This document shows, piece by piece, positions 53,922-64,000 of a stretch of 64,000 bases of DNA. Position 1 is the stretch's first letter, and each line of letters opens with the position of its first letter. The notes beneath the pieces are model-generated. The model saw only the letters and a program-made list of their open reading frames with translations, did no database searches and was not told the DNA's origin. A program made the position numbers and the translations under genes. Source of the stretch: Tyto alba (lineage: Eukaryota > Chordata > Aves > Strigiformes > Tytonidae); the NCBI RefSeq assembly GCF_018691265.1, contig NW_024881282.1:47535853-47599852 (forward strand), in the 5' to 3' direction.

Positions 53922-56900
53922 CTGAAAATAAATGTGTGGTCAATCAGTGGGAAATGCAGCCATCTGTCAACCATGTTTCATTCTAAAGTTAATGGACTGT
54001 GGAATTCAAATGTTTAAGGTATGGTTTGTCCTATTAGAAGGTAGGCTTATACTAAATATTCTCACTTTATGTGCCCAGTGCAAGCAAATAAGGTATATGT
54101 CTATTTTCTAGGATCATTTGCCATTTGCCATGATGGCTTACAGGCCAACTTGTTTTGCTAAAATATATTTAGTCTGAAGCCCTCAAGTATCTTCAAAAAT
54201 TTTAAGTATATTTTATGTACCACAGTTTTGTCAAGTAGCACCAAATGCAAGAAACATAACTCCAGTTTAAAAAAAAGAAAGAGAAAAAAATCAGTATCAT
54301 CCATCTAAATGGGAACAGAAATTGAGAACCCAAATCTGTAAAACCTGCTGGGATGCAATTATTCAGATATGAAAGAAATATCCACTGAAGGCCTTACAAT
54401 GACATTTAAGAATATATTTCTGTGTTCTTTTTGCTTGATTCCCACCACTTCACATTATAATGAATGACTAATGAATTGAACAGTGAGTATAGTGCTGCTT
54501 ACTCACTAGAGAACCATTAAAAGTTTCTGAATTTCAAGCAGCAGCAATAATTTCTGGAATGCCTACCTACAATTTTAGTTATCTCTATGAGAGCTCTTGG
54601 TGCTTATAACTGAGCAGTACCACAAGCCTGTTCTACTCTCAAGACCTGCCCATATTTTCTCAAGGGACTTTTCATTAAACTGTCTTCCTTCACAGGCTCT
54701 TGTTTTTTACATTTCCCTCCTGTAGTTTTTGGTAACTTTAGTGTAGCAATCTAGCACAGAGTTTGCACAAATTTATTTGTGAAGGACTGTGCACATGTAT
54801 GGCACTTAACATAGAAGTATACATAAACATAAAAAAAAATTGGTACACCTCGGTGAACCCACTCAAAGTAAAATTACAGGCTTACTGAAATAAGTGTAGT
54901 CCCAATGCTGGGACAATTGCTAAAATGATCCAGTGGAGTTCACTCCCAATTCAAATAATCTTTAGCACAAGTTCTTGAGCCATGAAATGGTGCCACTCAA
55001 AACCATCTCTCAGTCGAAGCGTGTGTCGAAGTGCACAAACATTTAACTTTAATAACTACAATGACTCCCAGGCACAAACCAAGGCACACACACACTGCTG
55101 GTGCTCCAGATGTTCTGTTGGCCCTCTCCCTGCAGCTCCTTCTAGGAGCAGATTTAATTGAAATCAACTGTCCCTGAGATCTCTGGGCTAATACAGCAGC
55201 CCAAGAGCACCAGCCTCCACCCCTGCAGTTCAGGGTGGGCAAACAGGTGCAGATTTTGAGAGCAAAGCTGCGGTAGAGTAGCACTGTGTGACAGCTACAG
55301 TTTGAGACTGCATTGTGTCCTGGGTGGCAATATGGGTGAAGGCAACCTTAAGTGCATTAAAACATAAAGGGTTGGTTTGTTTATTTTTAACTAATTTCTG
55401 AGGCATTTTACGCACTAGTAAGATTTGGCCTGCAGTTCAGCAAGGGATTTCTGAAACCCTGGTATCTGGAGTCTGCAGAAGGAAACTTCACATTTGTTTT
55501 CAAAGGTAATTTAACAGTCATACTTACAGAGTAGATTTATCCTTTTATTAAGGAAAAAATTTAGACTTTTTTGACAGATTATTTAGCTAGGGGTGAATTA
55601 TGCAGTAGGTTCCAAGGCTCTGGAATTGCATATTAAATTTAGCTGTGGTTTGAATGCAATCCAGATTATATGGATTTTTCCTGTGTAAGTAAGGCCTGAA
55701 TGGAGAGACTTAACAAGTACAACAGGCCTTCCTCACACTATTTTCTAATTACTGCTGCATTCCTGTCCCCAAGTATTTAAAGTAATTAAACTGATAATGG
55801 AAGAGGCATAAAGGAGATAAGACTCTACATGCCTCAGTGAATCCTGAAATTTCAGAGCTTATTAACTTGTTTTTAACATTTACTGCACCTAAAAATGTTA
55901 ACTGAGCACATTGCAACTTACTGTCTGTTGAGTCATCCTTATTACAGATGCAAAAAGAAGTCACACAAGATGACTATATTCATCCTCTAATGTGATAAGC
56001 TAATTAATACAACTCATCAGGCACTGCAAAGGATTCCCTTATCTTTTCTCTTTTTTTTTTTTTTTTTTTAAATAAACCCATGCCTCTGTCAAAGGCAGTA
56101 TTTATATTTCCTTTATGATAAAAGGTCTTCATACAATAAAATACTACATTTTCCATATGTTTTTTCTCCATTCTAGCACATATGAATATGGCATCCTACT
56201 TGACAGCCACTAATGCTATACTGTGGACAACCTTGTCAGAAGTGCTCCATTCACAGATCACTGAGGGTGCGCTAGGGAGATATAGGAATATGCTTTCTTT
56301 ATAGTTATGCTTTTTCTAGAGATCTATCTTTGGATGGTGTTTGAGGTGAGACACTACTCTAGAGAGAGCTTTGATCACAGACTTCCATTTGCCCTTGGGA
56401 ACATATGACATCCAATTTCATCAGCCACAATTTTCTAATCATAGCTATACTTCAAACTAAAAGATTAGATAGACAGCAAGAGTCCTAAATTTATACAGAG
56501 TGAAGTAGTGTGGTGTGACATGGCCGTGTACTCTATGGGTCTTCTGTTCAACCCAGTGTTACCTCAGCCACCAAGCAGCCTTGAGATGCCAACAACAGCA
56601 CTGAACAGTAATTTAAGCATGAGCAAAACCATAACATGTTTTTTTTTAAAAAAAAAATGCTTTAGGAGTTCTAGCATACAATGGAGTGAAGTGATTTATG
56701 TTCCAAGATTGATATAAGAACTGTTAAATAGTAATTTGAAACACAGGGCATGCAGTACCCCAAAGTCAAGCAATTGATTAAGCAAACAAAAATAATTGTC
56801 ATTCTTCCTCCTGGACGTGCTAGAAGTGTGACTGATCTTTTGTGAAAAGATATTCCTAGAGTTCAGATGAAATGCACAGTTAAAAAACTGCAATAAAGGC

Positions 56901-57352
56901 CTATCACACAGGCTACACTAGACAATATCTGAAGTGGAAACAGAGAAAGACAGTGCTGTCATCAACTGCTTTTCATCAGCTGTATCCAATACCATCTCTA
57001 CGATCACATATAAAACAGAATTACTGAAAGAAGACCCATCCCAAGGCAAGCAGTGCAAAATGATAGTTTACCAGACAACTAAAATTCCAGTAAATAATGA
57101 GAAGTACCCGTGCTCTTATAAAAGTTCACAGCAAAGTCATCTTGATGTTAAAGGAGAAGAACTGAATTTGAAGGCAGCTGAGAAGATCACTGGCAGCTTC
57201 GGGGCTTATTTTTGTTTTGTGATTTTTTTATGTATATTTTTATGTTTCAACCATAATGCAACTTCCACTTGTGTGCCAGAATTTGTTAGAAAAAAATCCT
57301 ATTAAACCTGCCAATTATGCATTAGTTCAGATGTGGAAAAAGTGTTACTTAC
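53922..57352 (-). other. NAV3 intron between exons C and D (3.4 kb)
   Basis: Donor GTAAGT, acceptor ending TATTTTCAG. The intron is AT-rich with a T19 run at 56051-56069. Plus-strand frames such as 56934-57305 are open but resemble no family I recognise. No other gene is seen. Confidence 0.8.
56051..56069 (+). repeat. T19 homopolymer
   Basis: Nineteen T bases in intron C-D. Confidence 0.95.
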
Positions 57353-57736
57353 CCACTATTGATGTCATCAGTTCTGAGGCTTTTCCCAAGAATGTCCCCA
57401 TCACTCATGTAGCCGCCAACATCAACTTCAGAAGACATGTCCAGATCACCGCTTCCCTTCTCACTCATGTCTATCTGTGAGATATTTCCAAGGCGAGAAA
57501 CAGCTGCTCGGCGAAGCGGGGTGGTGTACATGAATCGAGAAGGATCTGTGTGTATGAATCGACTCGCGCTGCTCCGAGGATAACCAGCACCCAAGGATGG
57601 GGCATCTCCAGCCTGCAGCCGAGGACTGGCCTGCCCTAGCCTCCAAGTCACCGGGGTGGACCGGCTTGTCAAGCTCGGTATACTTCTCCCGTTCACCTCA
57701 GTTGTCACAGTGCTGTCAAAAGTTGTCTCCAATGTG
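57353..57736 (-). CDS. NAV3: NAV3 exon C
   Basis: This 384-bp exon lies between acceptor TTTGGCAG and donor GTAAGT. It starts with C, completing the serine codon begun by AG in exon B, and ends with GG (phase 2), so it is symmetric 2-2. It encodes about 128 residues: a threonine/serine-rich start, a PRLQAGDAPSLGAGYPRS segment, FIHTDPSRFMYTTPLRR, and an acidic stretch SSEVDVGGYMSDGDILGKS ending RTDDINSG. This agrees with NAV3 almost throughout. An open frame continues upstream into the intron, but the family boundary sits at the GGCAG acceptor. The protein part is basic and serine-rich with no globular fold visible. Confidence 0.95.
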
Positions 57737-58151
57737 CTGCCAAACAAAATGGAGAAGTCAGTGAACTGTGCTTTCTCTGTTCCTGAAAACAAGGAAAAGC
57801 AAAGGCTGGAAGAATGTGTATTCTTTTAAAAAGTTCTCTCCCTATGTGTGTTTCTCCATGTGCACATATGTGTTTGTATATACAATAATGTCTACTTATA
57901 AAATAACTTAAAATAAATTTTATAGGCTTCTAAGTAGACATACATGAAATAACAACCAGTTTTGTGAATGACTGTATAAGACACTTTGACAGCAAATTAT
58001 ATTAAATTCACATTTAAGTTGTTGAGGAAATCTAGAAAACAGTAAGGTTAGTGTCATAGTTAATTTTTCCTTGCAAGTCTCTAATTCTTTTAACAACAGT
58101 AATACTCTCCTACGGCCCAAATTTTTAGCAGTCTACACGAAACCAGGATAC
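57737..58151 (-). other. NAV3 intron between exons B and C (415 bp)
   Basis: This is the shortest intron in the window. It has a weak donor GTATCC and two possible acceptors 46 bp apart: the family-consistent GGCAG at 57737 and a stronger-looking pyrimidine-rich TTTTCAG ending at 57783. Nothing else is recognised in it. Confidence 0.85.
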
Positions 58152-58260
58152 CTGTGGCTTATCTGGGTCCCTCTAAGGCTGGACATAGTTTCTTCCAAAT
58201 TCTGTCTCAGGTCTGCTATATTCTTTACAGTTCTCATTCTTCTTGCTTCAGGGTCTTCCC
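58152..58260 (-). CDS. NAV3: NAV3 exon B
   Basis: This 109-bp exon runs from acceptor CTTCCAG to donor GTATCC. It opens with GG, which completes the glycine codon from exon A, and ends with AG (phase 2). It encodes EDPEARRMRTV followed by DLRQNLEETMSSLRG and a serine/histidine tail. The heptad-like leucine spacing suggests a short amphipathic helix in an otherwise disordered region, and this segment is also conserved in NAV1. The donor is weak: GTATCC lacks the usual G at position +5. The exon is asymmetric (phase 1 in, phase 2 out), so simple skipping would break the frame. Confidence 0.92.
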
Positions 58261-61200
58261 CTGGAAGAAAACAGCAAAACCAGAATAAATTTTAGCACAA
58301 AGTGTATAGGGTTGAATGAAGTGCACACATGTATACACCGCTGAGAATACACACATATGAATGTAAATAGGTTTGTCCCTTTAATCTTTTAAAAAGTAAA
58401 ACCTTATCCTTTCAGTAATAAAATACACATACACTCATAAAAACATGTGACATGTAAAAAAAAAACAACAAAAAAAAATTCCTGGTGAAACATCCCTGTT
58501 AGGGACCAAAGCTATTAATGAAACTCAGATTTGCAGTGTTGGGATTTTTACCGTCTATAATCAAGACACGATGCAGCCCCAGACCACTTGATACATTACA
58601 CAGCCCCTTTTTCTGCCTTGACAATTACACGACATGCATGGTAGAAAATAAAGCTACAGTAAATCTGTGTCTGGAAAGAATTGGGATGTCTGTTACAACA
58701 ACTCTTCAGTATGCACTTAACATCCAGGCTATTTAAAAGTACTCTTTAAGCCAGTCACTTAATAAAGCATCTTTCCTGAACTCTAATGGTTTCCTGAAGT
58801 GGGACATAATTCTTCATATGGGATAAAAAAAATCTAAAAACTCTTTCTGGGTTAAAAATCTGAACACTCTAAGTACACATGTCATTTATACAATTACAGA
58901 ATTTAACAGGCTTCAGGAATCTATTGTGAAAATGAAGTCTGGTACCTTGAGTAGTAAATCCTGCAAAATTTCACTTGGAACACCCTGAATAATGTTTACT
59001 TCACATAATTTAAAAAAAAGAAAGAACAGAAGGGAACAAAGTTATATGTTATGTGTTGCAAAAGATAAACATCATAAGCCTCAAAGCAACCTCCAAAAGT
59101 CATATATGAAGGAACAAAAATGCATGTTTTCTAGCATATTCGTATATCAATGAATTTTAGTTAATTATTCTTTTGGAGAACAAGCAAATTTCAAAAGAAA
59201 ATCTGTGACAAAAATCACTGATTTGATCAAAGCTACTATTCTGCTTCTGGCTGTGTACTGTATCTGTTGCTTGAAAGAAGGTTGGCAAGAAGCATCATTA
59301 CTACAGTAATGTGTACAATGCTGAATATGAAATGCAAATTATTTCTTTTTGACTCTATCAGTGATAAATGTCATGTCATACCCCACCTTGTTAAGTTAAT
59401 TTTACTTCTTATTCTGGAAATGTTATTATCAAGAATGATATTGTGCAATCACTGAAATTAATATTTAACTCTGGATTTCAGCATTCTCATCTAGAACAGG
59501 CATTTTAACTAATTTTGGAATCCTCGTGACATCAAGAAACTATTTCATCTTTGAAAATATCTAACAGGAGATAGTCTGGTGAATTTAAACTCAACATCAT
59601 GCAAAAATCAAGATCAGAAATGCAGGAAGAGGCAAAATGCCATGTAGCACTATGATATTTCACATTTGTAAAATGCAAAATACGCATGCAGATACACATC
59701 TTCAAGTTACTATATTTCTCATTCTGTCGCCACTTTTCCTCCCCCCAGGTTTATGTGTGAGTTTATACAAGATATAAATTCAACAATATTGATGTCCCTG
59801 AGGAAAAGCATGGTGTGCCATCTAAGTGAAAAAACAGGTAGGAGATGTTTGGGAAGGAGGGAAAAAAAAAATGGTATCCTTTGCAGAGTAGATAAAATGA
59901 GAAAAAAGGAAGGAGGAAATCTTAATGTAGAGCTTGCAAGAAAAGTTGAATAGGAGAGAGAAATGAGAAATATTCATTGTGGGTCCAGAAGCAATGAAAA
60001 TTTTATACTTAACAAAACATTCTGGAAAAGTAAAGCAAAAAAATATATAAAAGCCCTATGGGAAAAAATTCTGGTAAGGTAAAAAGATCTCAACACAACA
60101 TCTATTTGAAGGCATGGGAAAAAAATTGACTTGCAGCAGAACTACAAGTATGGGTTTAACACTGGTTTACAAAAAGCTTTGGATTAACATATACAGTGAC
60201 ATTTATTTCAAATATAAGGGAGAATCTTCAGAAGCAAACTATATTTGAACAATTGTTTATTTAGGCTCCTTAATTTTGAGTTTTGACTAAAGGATGAAGC
60301 CTTTGAGCACACTGACAAACTGAATTGCTACTGTGCCGCCTTCTGCGGTGCAGGCCTTAATGCTCAAACACTCTTCGGGCAGTTAAGAAAAATCCCAAAC
60401 CTGACATTCCATATAGCCTTTATTTCTTCCCTGATAAGCAAATGATGTGTGGTACTAGCCAATGTACCCTGCAGTTGTGGCTCAATGTCAAGCTAACTTT
60501 CAGAGCAGTTTCATATCAGTTTGAGGTTTTCCTATCTACTCTGCCCCAGCTATGTCTTCTGTCCTCTTTGTTGTGGCCAAACAGTCCTTCAGGAACTGCC
60601 ATTTGCTTGTTTACTTTATTGCTCCAAATAAATTCTTCGGTGGTTTAATGATTCAGAAGTCCATAAACCTCTGGGCTGACACCATGGAACTGACAGCTGG
60701 GTCAACACCCAAACAATGTGGAGACAAGAAGTGAGGATACAGGCCCCAGAACTGCTGCCAAACTCTCCATCTTCTGAAGACACACCCCAAGGGCACATCC
60801 ATTCGCAAACTTTTGCTTCATAATTTAAACTACCTGTGTGCAAATGTTCACTCTCACATTGAAATGACCACAACTACTCCTGTCTTCCAAGCTAGATGTG
60901 CTCAGTGGATCAATGTACTTGTACCCATGGATCCCATCTACTGTTTGCAGAGGTTTCTGCATCATCCTGGAGATTCCCATAAGGCGAAAGGGTTCATGAC
61001 AAGGCTAAGCTGGAGACCATTAAGTCCTATTAGCTTGAACCTTCTGTTCAGACAGTTCACAAGGCAGACTGTCCATACCTACCCCCAGGCATTTCCCTAT
61101 GGTGCACACAGTACCCCACTGCTGCTTCCCTTTGCCTTTCCCCTTCTCCCAAATTTATCCAAATTCGTTTCGAGGAGCATGTTATATTACTGCCACAATA

Positions 61201-61566
61201 CCTATATGGGGGAGACCCAGGCCTGTTTGTTACCTACCCTGCCTCAAACCAGAGGTGAAACAGTAGTTTGTTGTTATAAGACAATTTCTATTATCCAGAG
61301 GAAAGTAAATTCCAGAGTGTAAGCAGCCAGAATGAAAGGCAAAACAATATTTTACCTCTATATTTATTGGAGGAATTGAATATAATTCATATTTGCAGTG
61401 ACTTTGCCCTTTTCTTCCATGTTTATCCTTGTCAGTTGTCCTTTGCTGTATGTTAACATTGCAAATTCTTGTAGGAAAAATGACAGCAACTGTCTTTTTT
61501 AATATATATTTTACAGTAAATAGCATAACAAAGCCTTAAGGTATAATTGCAATACCAAAAAATAGG

Positions 61567-61590
61567 TACATATATAAATATATATATATG
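61567..61590 (+). repeat. AT dinucleotide-rich run
   Basis: Short imperfect AT microsatellite in intron A-B. Confidence 0.8.
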
Positions 61591-62914
61591 GCAAGCTGCC
61601 AAAATTTGTTTTCAGAGAAGAATATTTCACTTTCAGAAATATTATATCAAAAAAGTAGTGGTATCCTGTTCTAGAAAGGCGAAAAGCGTGAGGTTTAATC
61701 TCTTTTGATCTGTCAGTGACATAAAGGGTAATTTCAAGACCTTTTCACCTTTTTTTGCTTAAAAAGATACAATTGAAGTTTTAATATCTTAAAATACTAC
61801 ATAGTACTACATACAGAATCCTCATAAGTGTAACAATTAAGTATTTTAAAAATAATTTTTCTTTTTTCTTTCCATCCTTCTCTTAAGGCCGTATGAATGA
61901 ACTCATGCTGTACCATAGATGAACAAGTCAGAAAGTATAAAGAGTTGAACATGATGATTGGGAAATTTTTTTGCACTGAGTGCAAGATCCTCAAACCTAA
62001 CTTGCATCTGACACTACTGACATTTTCAGGACAGCACTGTGGCTCCTCATCCACATCAAGCCTCCTTCTGTACAGAGGACCATAGGGATGGTGAATATGC
62101 ATTTTTTTTCCAAAAGCTAGCTACACCATGCCTGTTAGAAGAGACACTATGGTGCTTATTGCAGCAGGATTGGGACACACTGTATGGGTTCAAAGGGAGC
62201 CCAGACTCCCCCAGGCACCTTGTTGCTTATTACTATGGCCCACAGTTATCATAGAGTATATCCATATTTTCACGACCTAACATATCAGAAATGTTCCTTG
62301 GCTTGTTATTTCAAGTGATTCTGGTTTGTACACTGACAAAGAGCCATCCTATTTTTTACATGGAGAGATTGGGACAAGACTAAAACCAGGGCACCCTGAA
62401 ACTTTCTGTCAAAATTCTGTTTCTCTATACAAGAAAGTATGATGCAAATATTTCATTGACTCCATGAAATATAATCTGCTTAAATCACTTGTGGCTTCAT
62501 CATTTATGTTAAACCTGAATGTTCCAAAAGATTGTGCCTAAATTCTTGTCTACAAACAGTGAATGATTATAGGTTCCCTTAAATTTCCAAAGAACACATT
62601 AATTTCTTCCATTTTGTGATTTTGTGAGATACGTACACAGGAAATCAAAGCAAAAATTTTACAAAGATCACTAAATACCTATGATAAACTTTCACATTCA
62701 CATTTCTGAATTGAAGAATCACCCATTATTGCACATTTAATAATACTGTTCATAACATTTCAGTAATTCTGCACGTATAATTACAGCCCAAAGCAGATAG
62801 ATGGGAAAATAATAATTCCATTAATTGTCTGATAGATATAAAAGGATTTACAAATAATAAGCAGCTCCCCAGAGAATTATCCACCCTTAGATATTAACTC
62901 CATTCACAAAGTAC

Positions 62915-63020
62915 GAGTTTTACTCTGCAGGTGAGGAAACTGAGGCTTACAAGAGAACAAGGATTTGCTCAGTGACATGCAGCTGGAGAGGAGCAAGGGC
63001 AAGTGGAGAGCTCAGCTTCA
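62915..63020 (-). mobile_element. Probable ancient MIR/CORE-SINE-like relic
   Basis: The plus strand contains GGTGAGGAAACTGAGGC followed by a lysine-codon-like spacer, TTTGCTCAGTGACATGCAG and AGGAGCAAGGGC. This matches, in reverse orientation and with many changes, the well-known tRNA-SINE stretch around CCTCAGTTTCCTCA and the part that normally follows. Such relics are rare but present in bird genomes. Ends are approximate. Confidence 0.55.
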
Positions 63021-63954
63021 TTTGCTAACAAGCCTCTAATCTCTAGGAGAATCCTTTTTTAACGTACTGGTATAGTCTAATAATAAAATGAATGCGTAAA
63101 AAGAGAATTCTTGTCTATTTGTATTTTGAGATGATAGCTTTTTATCACATACACAGCAAAAATTTTATCCTGAATGTTTAAACACAATCAGGGCTAACAT
63201 ATCCACCAGCAAAGAAACTCCAAGCTAGGCACATGCTATATAACCTTGGAAAAGCAAGCAGCCACTTCAACCATTTGACTGGCTGAAGAACAAAGGTTTG
63301 AAAATGAACATTTTGAGCACTCTTATAAAGGGATGAGAGATGAAAAGTAAAGCCAGTAACACAGAAGCCTTTTGAAGCACCTATGGCTGTGGACTTCAAA
63401 TGCTCACTGGCATGCAGTGATATAACAAAAATGGTTATTTAAACTAAACTGAAACCCTGGCATTCACAATTCCATGTACAGGGGTGAAATTATCAGTGGG
63501 GAGGAAGGGGGAAGCAATACTGGAAGGACAGTTTGTAGGTAGGATGAGACATGTTGTATCAAAACAAAACCGTAGATTCAAGATTTAAATTATAAATTAA
63601 TTAGAACAAATGTCATTAAAATTAAATTATTTATGAGTAAATTAATAGCACTTAAATGTTTCATCTTATTTTTTCAAACAACTAAGCAAACTATGCTCAA
63701 ATATTCACAGGCTGTTGCTGTCCGTGTACTCATCAAAAGTGATATAGACATTTGTCCGCATTTCATAGTCTTTAGAAGTAAGAGTAAGCAAACAAGGAAT
63801 AAATGGCTAGACCCTATTTTTGCATACTATTGCCAATAAACACAGTTCTGTCTTGTGAAATCACTGTCAAGATCAAAAATCTGCTCCATTCAGATATGTG
63901 CTAACACTTGGGTCTCCTCCTGCCCTTCCTAAAGTCCAGCTAAAGTTAACTTAC

Positions 63955-64000
63955 CTAAAATGTCAGTATAAAGGACCTGTTCTAGGTCTCCCAGCATTGT
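63955..64000 (-). CDS. NAV3: NAV3 exon A, 3' part (partial at window edge)
   Basis: The last 46 bases read, on the minus strand, TMLGDLEQVLYTDIL plus the first base of a glycine codon, followed by a consensus donor GTAAGT at 63954-63949. The exon ends in phase 1, which matches the two bases GG that open exon B, so the joined codon is Gly. The peptide resembles the NAV1 segment that precedes the homologous exon (a GDLEQ-type motif), which supports a real NAV exon rather than a chance reading. The acceptor side lies outside the window, so the length is unknown. The second codon is ATG, but nothing shows it is a start, and the reading frame is open to the edge. Confidence 0.82.

Larger units (their letters stand above)
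58261..63954 (-). other. NAV3 intron between exons A and B (5.7 kb)
   Basis: The donor is GTAAGT and the acceptor is the pyrimidine-rich stretch ending in TTCTTCCAG. The intron is AT-rich. It contains a probable MIR-like relic near 62915-63020, an AT-dinucleotide run near 61567-61590, and a stretch around 60440-61320 that is open in two plus-strand frames but resembles no protein I know. I see no other gene. Confidence 0.8.
1..64000 (-). other. NAV3: NAV3 (neuron navigator 3) gene body, internal part
   Basis: All coding sequence recognised here belongs to one minus-strand gene. Eight exons in descending coordinate order splice in frame, and their joined translation follows the serine-rich central region of neuron navigator 3. 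NAV proteins are large cytoskeletal proteins with an N-terminal calponin-homology domain, a long disordered microtubule-associated middle, coiled coils and a C-terminal AAA-type ATPase domain; they act in axon guidance and cell migration. Only the middle is in this window. Paralogues NAV1 and NAV2 are less likely: the exon D, G and H peptides agree best with NAV3 as I remember it. Both gene ends, the promoter and the poly(A) site are outside the window. Confidence 0.93.

Noticed and set aside
60813..61322. 169-codon plus-strand open frame in intron A-B
   Set aside because: No recognised motif and composition like the surrounding intron. Open-frame length alone is not enough.

Overview
This window looks like part of a bird (sauropsid) chromosome. 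It holds one recognisable gene, the neuron navigator NAV3, on the minus strand, and the whole 64 kb lies inside that gene. Seven complete internal coding exons and part of an eighth can be placed to the base. All have AG/GT splice sites, the codon phases agree at every junction, and together they give 2,270 coding bases. The gene reads from high to low coordinates. Its start codon and N-terminal calponin-homology exons lie beyond base 64000, and its C-terminal coiled-coil and AAA-ATPase exons lie below base 1. The NAV3 identification rests on recalled family sequence, not on a database search.

Layout in gene order: exon A at 63955-64000 (edge, partial); 5.7 kb intron; exon B at 58152-58260; 415 bp intron; exon C at 57353-57736; 3.4 kb intron; exon D at 53802-53921; 40.2 kb intron; exon E at 13460-13598; 3.3 kb intron; exon F at 9855-10131; 2.15 kb intron; exon G at 6999-7704; 1.6 kb intron; exon H at 4933-5421; then a partial intron to base 1. 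These exons encode the serine-rich, basic, probably disordered middle of the protein. In the NAV family this part associates with microtubules, and exon G carries an SxIP motif of the kind that EB end-binding proteins recognise.

The bird-like signature comes from CR1 non-LTR retrotransposons: one 5'-truncated, decayed copy of about 1.9 kb at about 32460-34395, and a short 3'-end fragment near 6663. The rest of the introns is AT-rich single-copy sequence with homopolymer runs, (GTTT/GTTTT)n tracts and two probable ancient MIR-like SINE relics. I saw no second protein gene, RNA gene, CRISPR array or bacterial-type feature.

The points most worth a second look are about splicing. A 59-bp exon-like segment lies 338 bp upstream (in gene direction) of exon E and would act as a poison exon if included. 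A strong second acceptor lies 46 bp upstream of exon C and restores frame only if exon B is skipped. Several exons are phase-symmetric. There are also two clean intronic inverted repeats.
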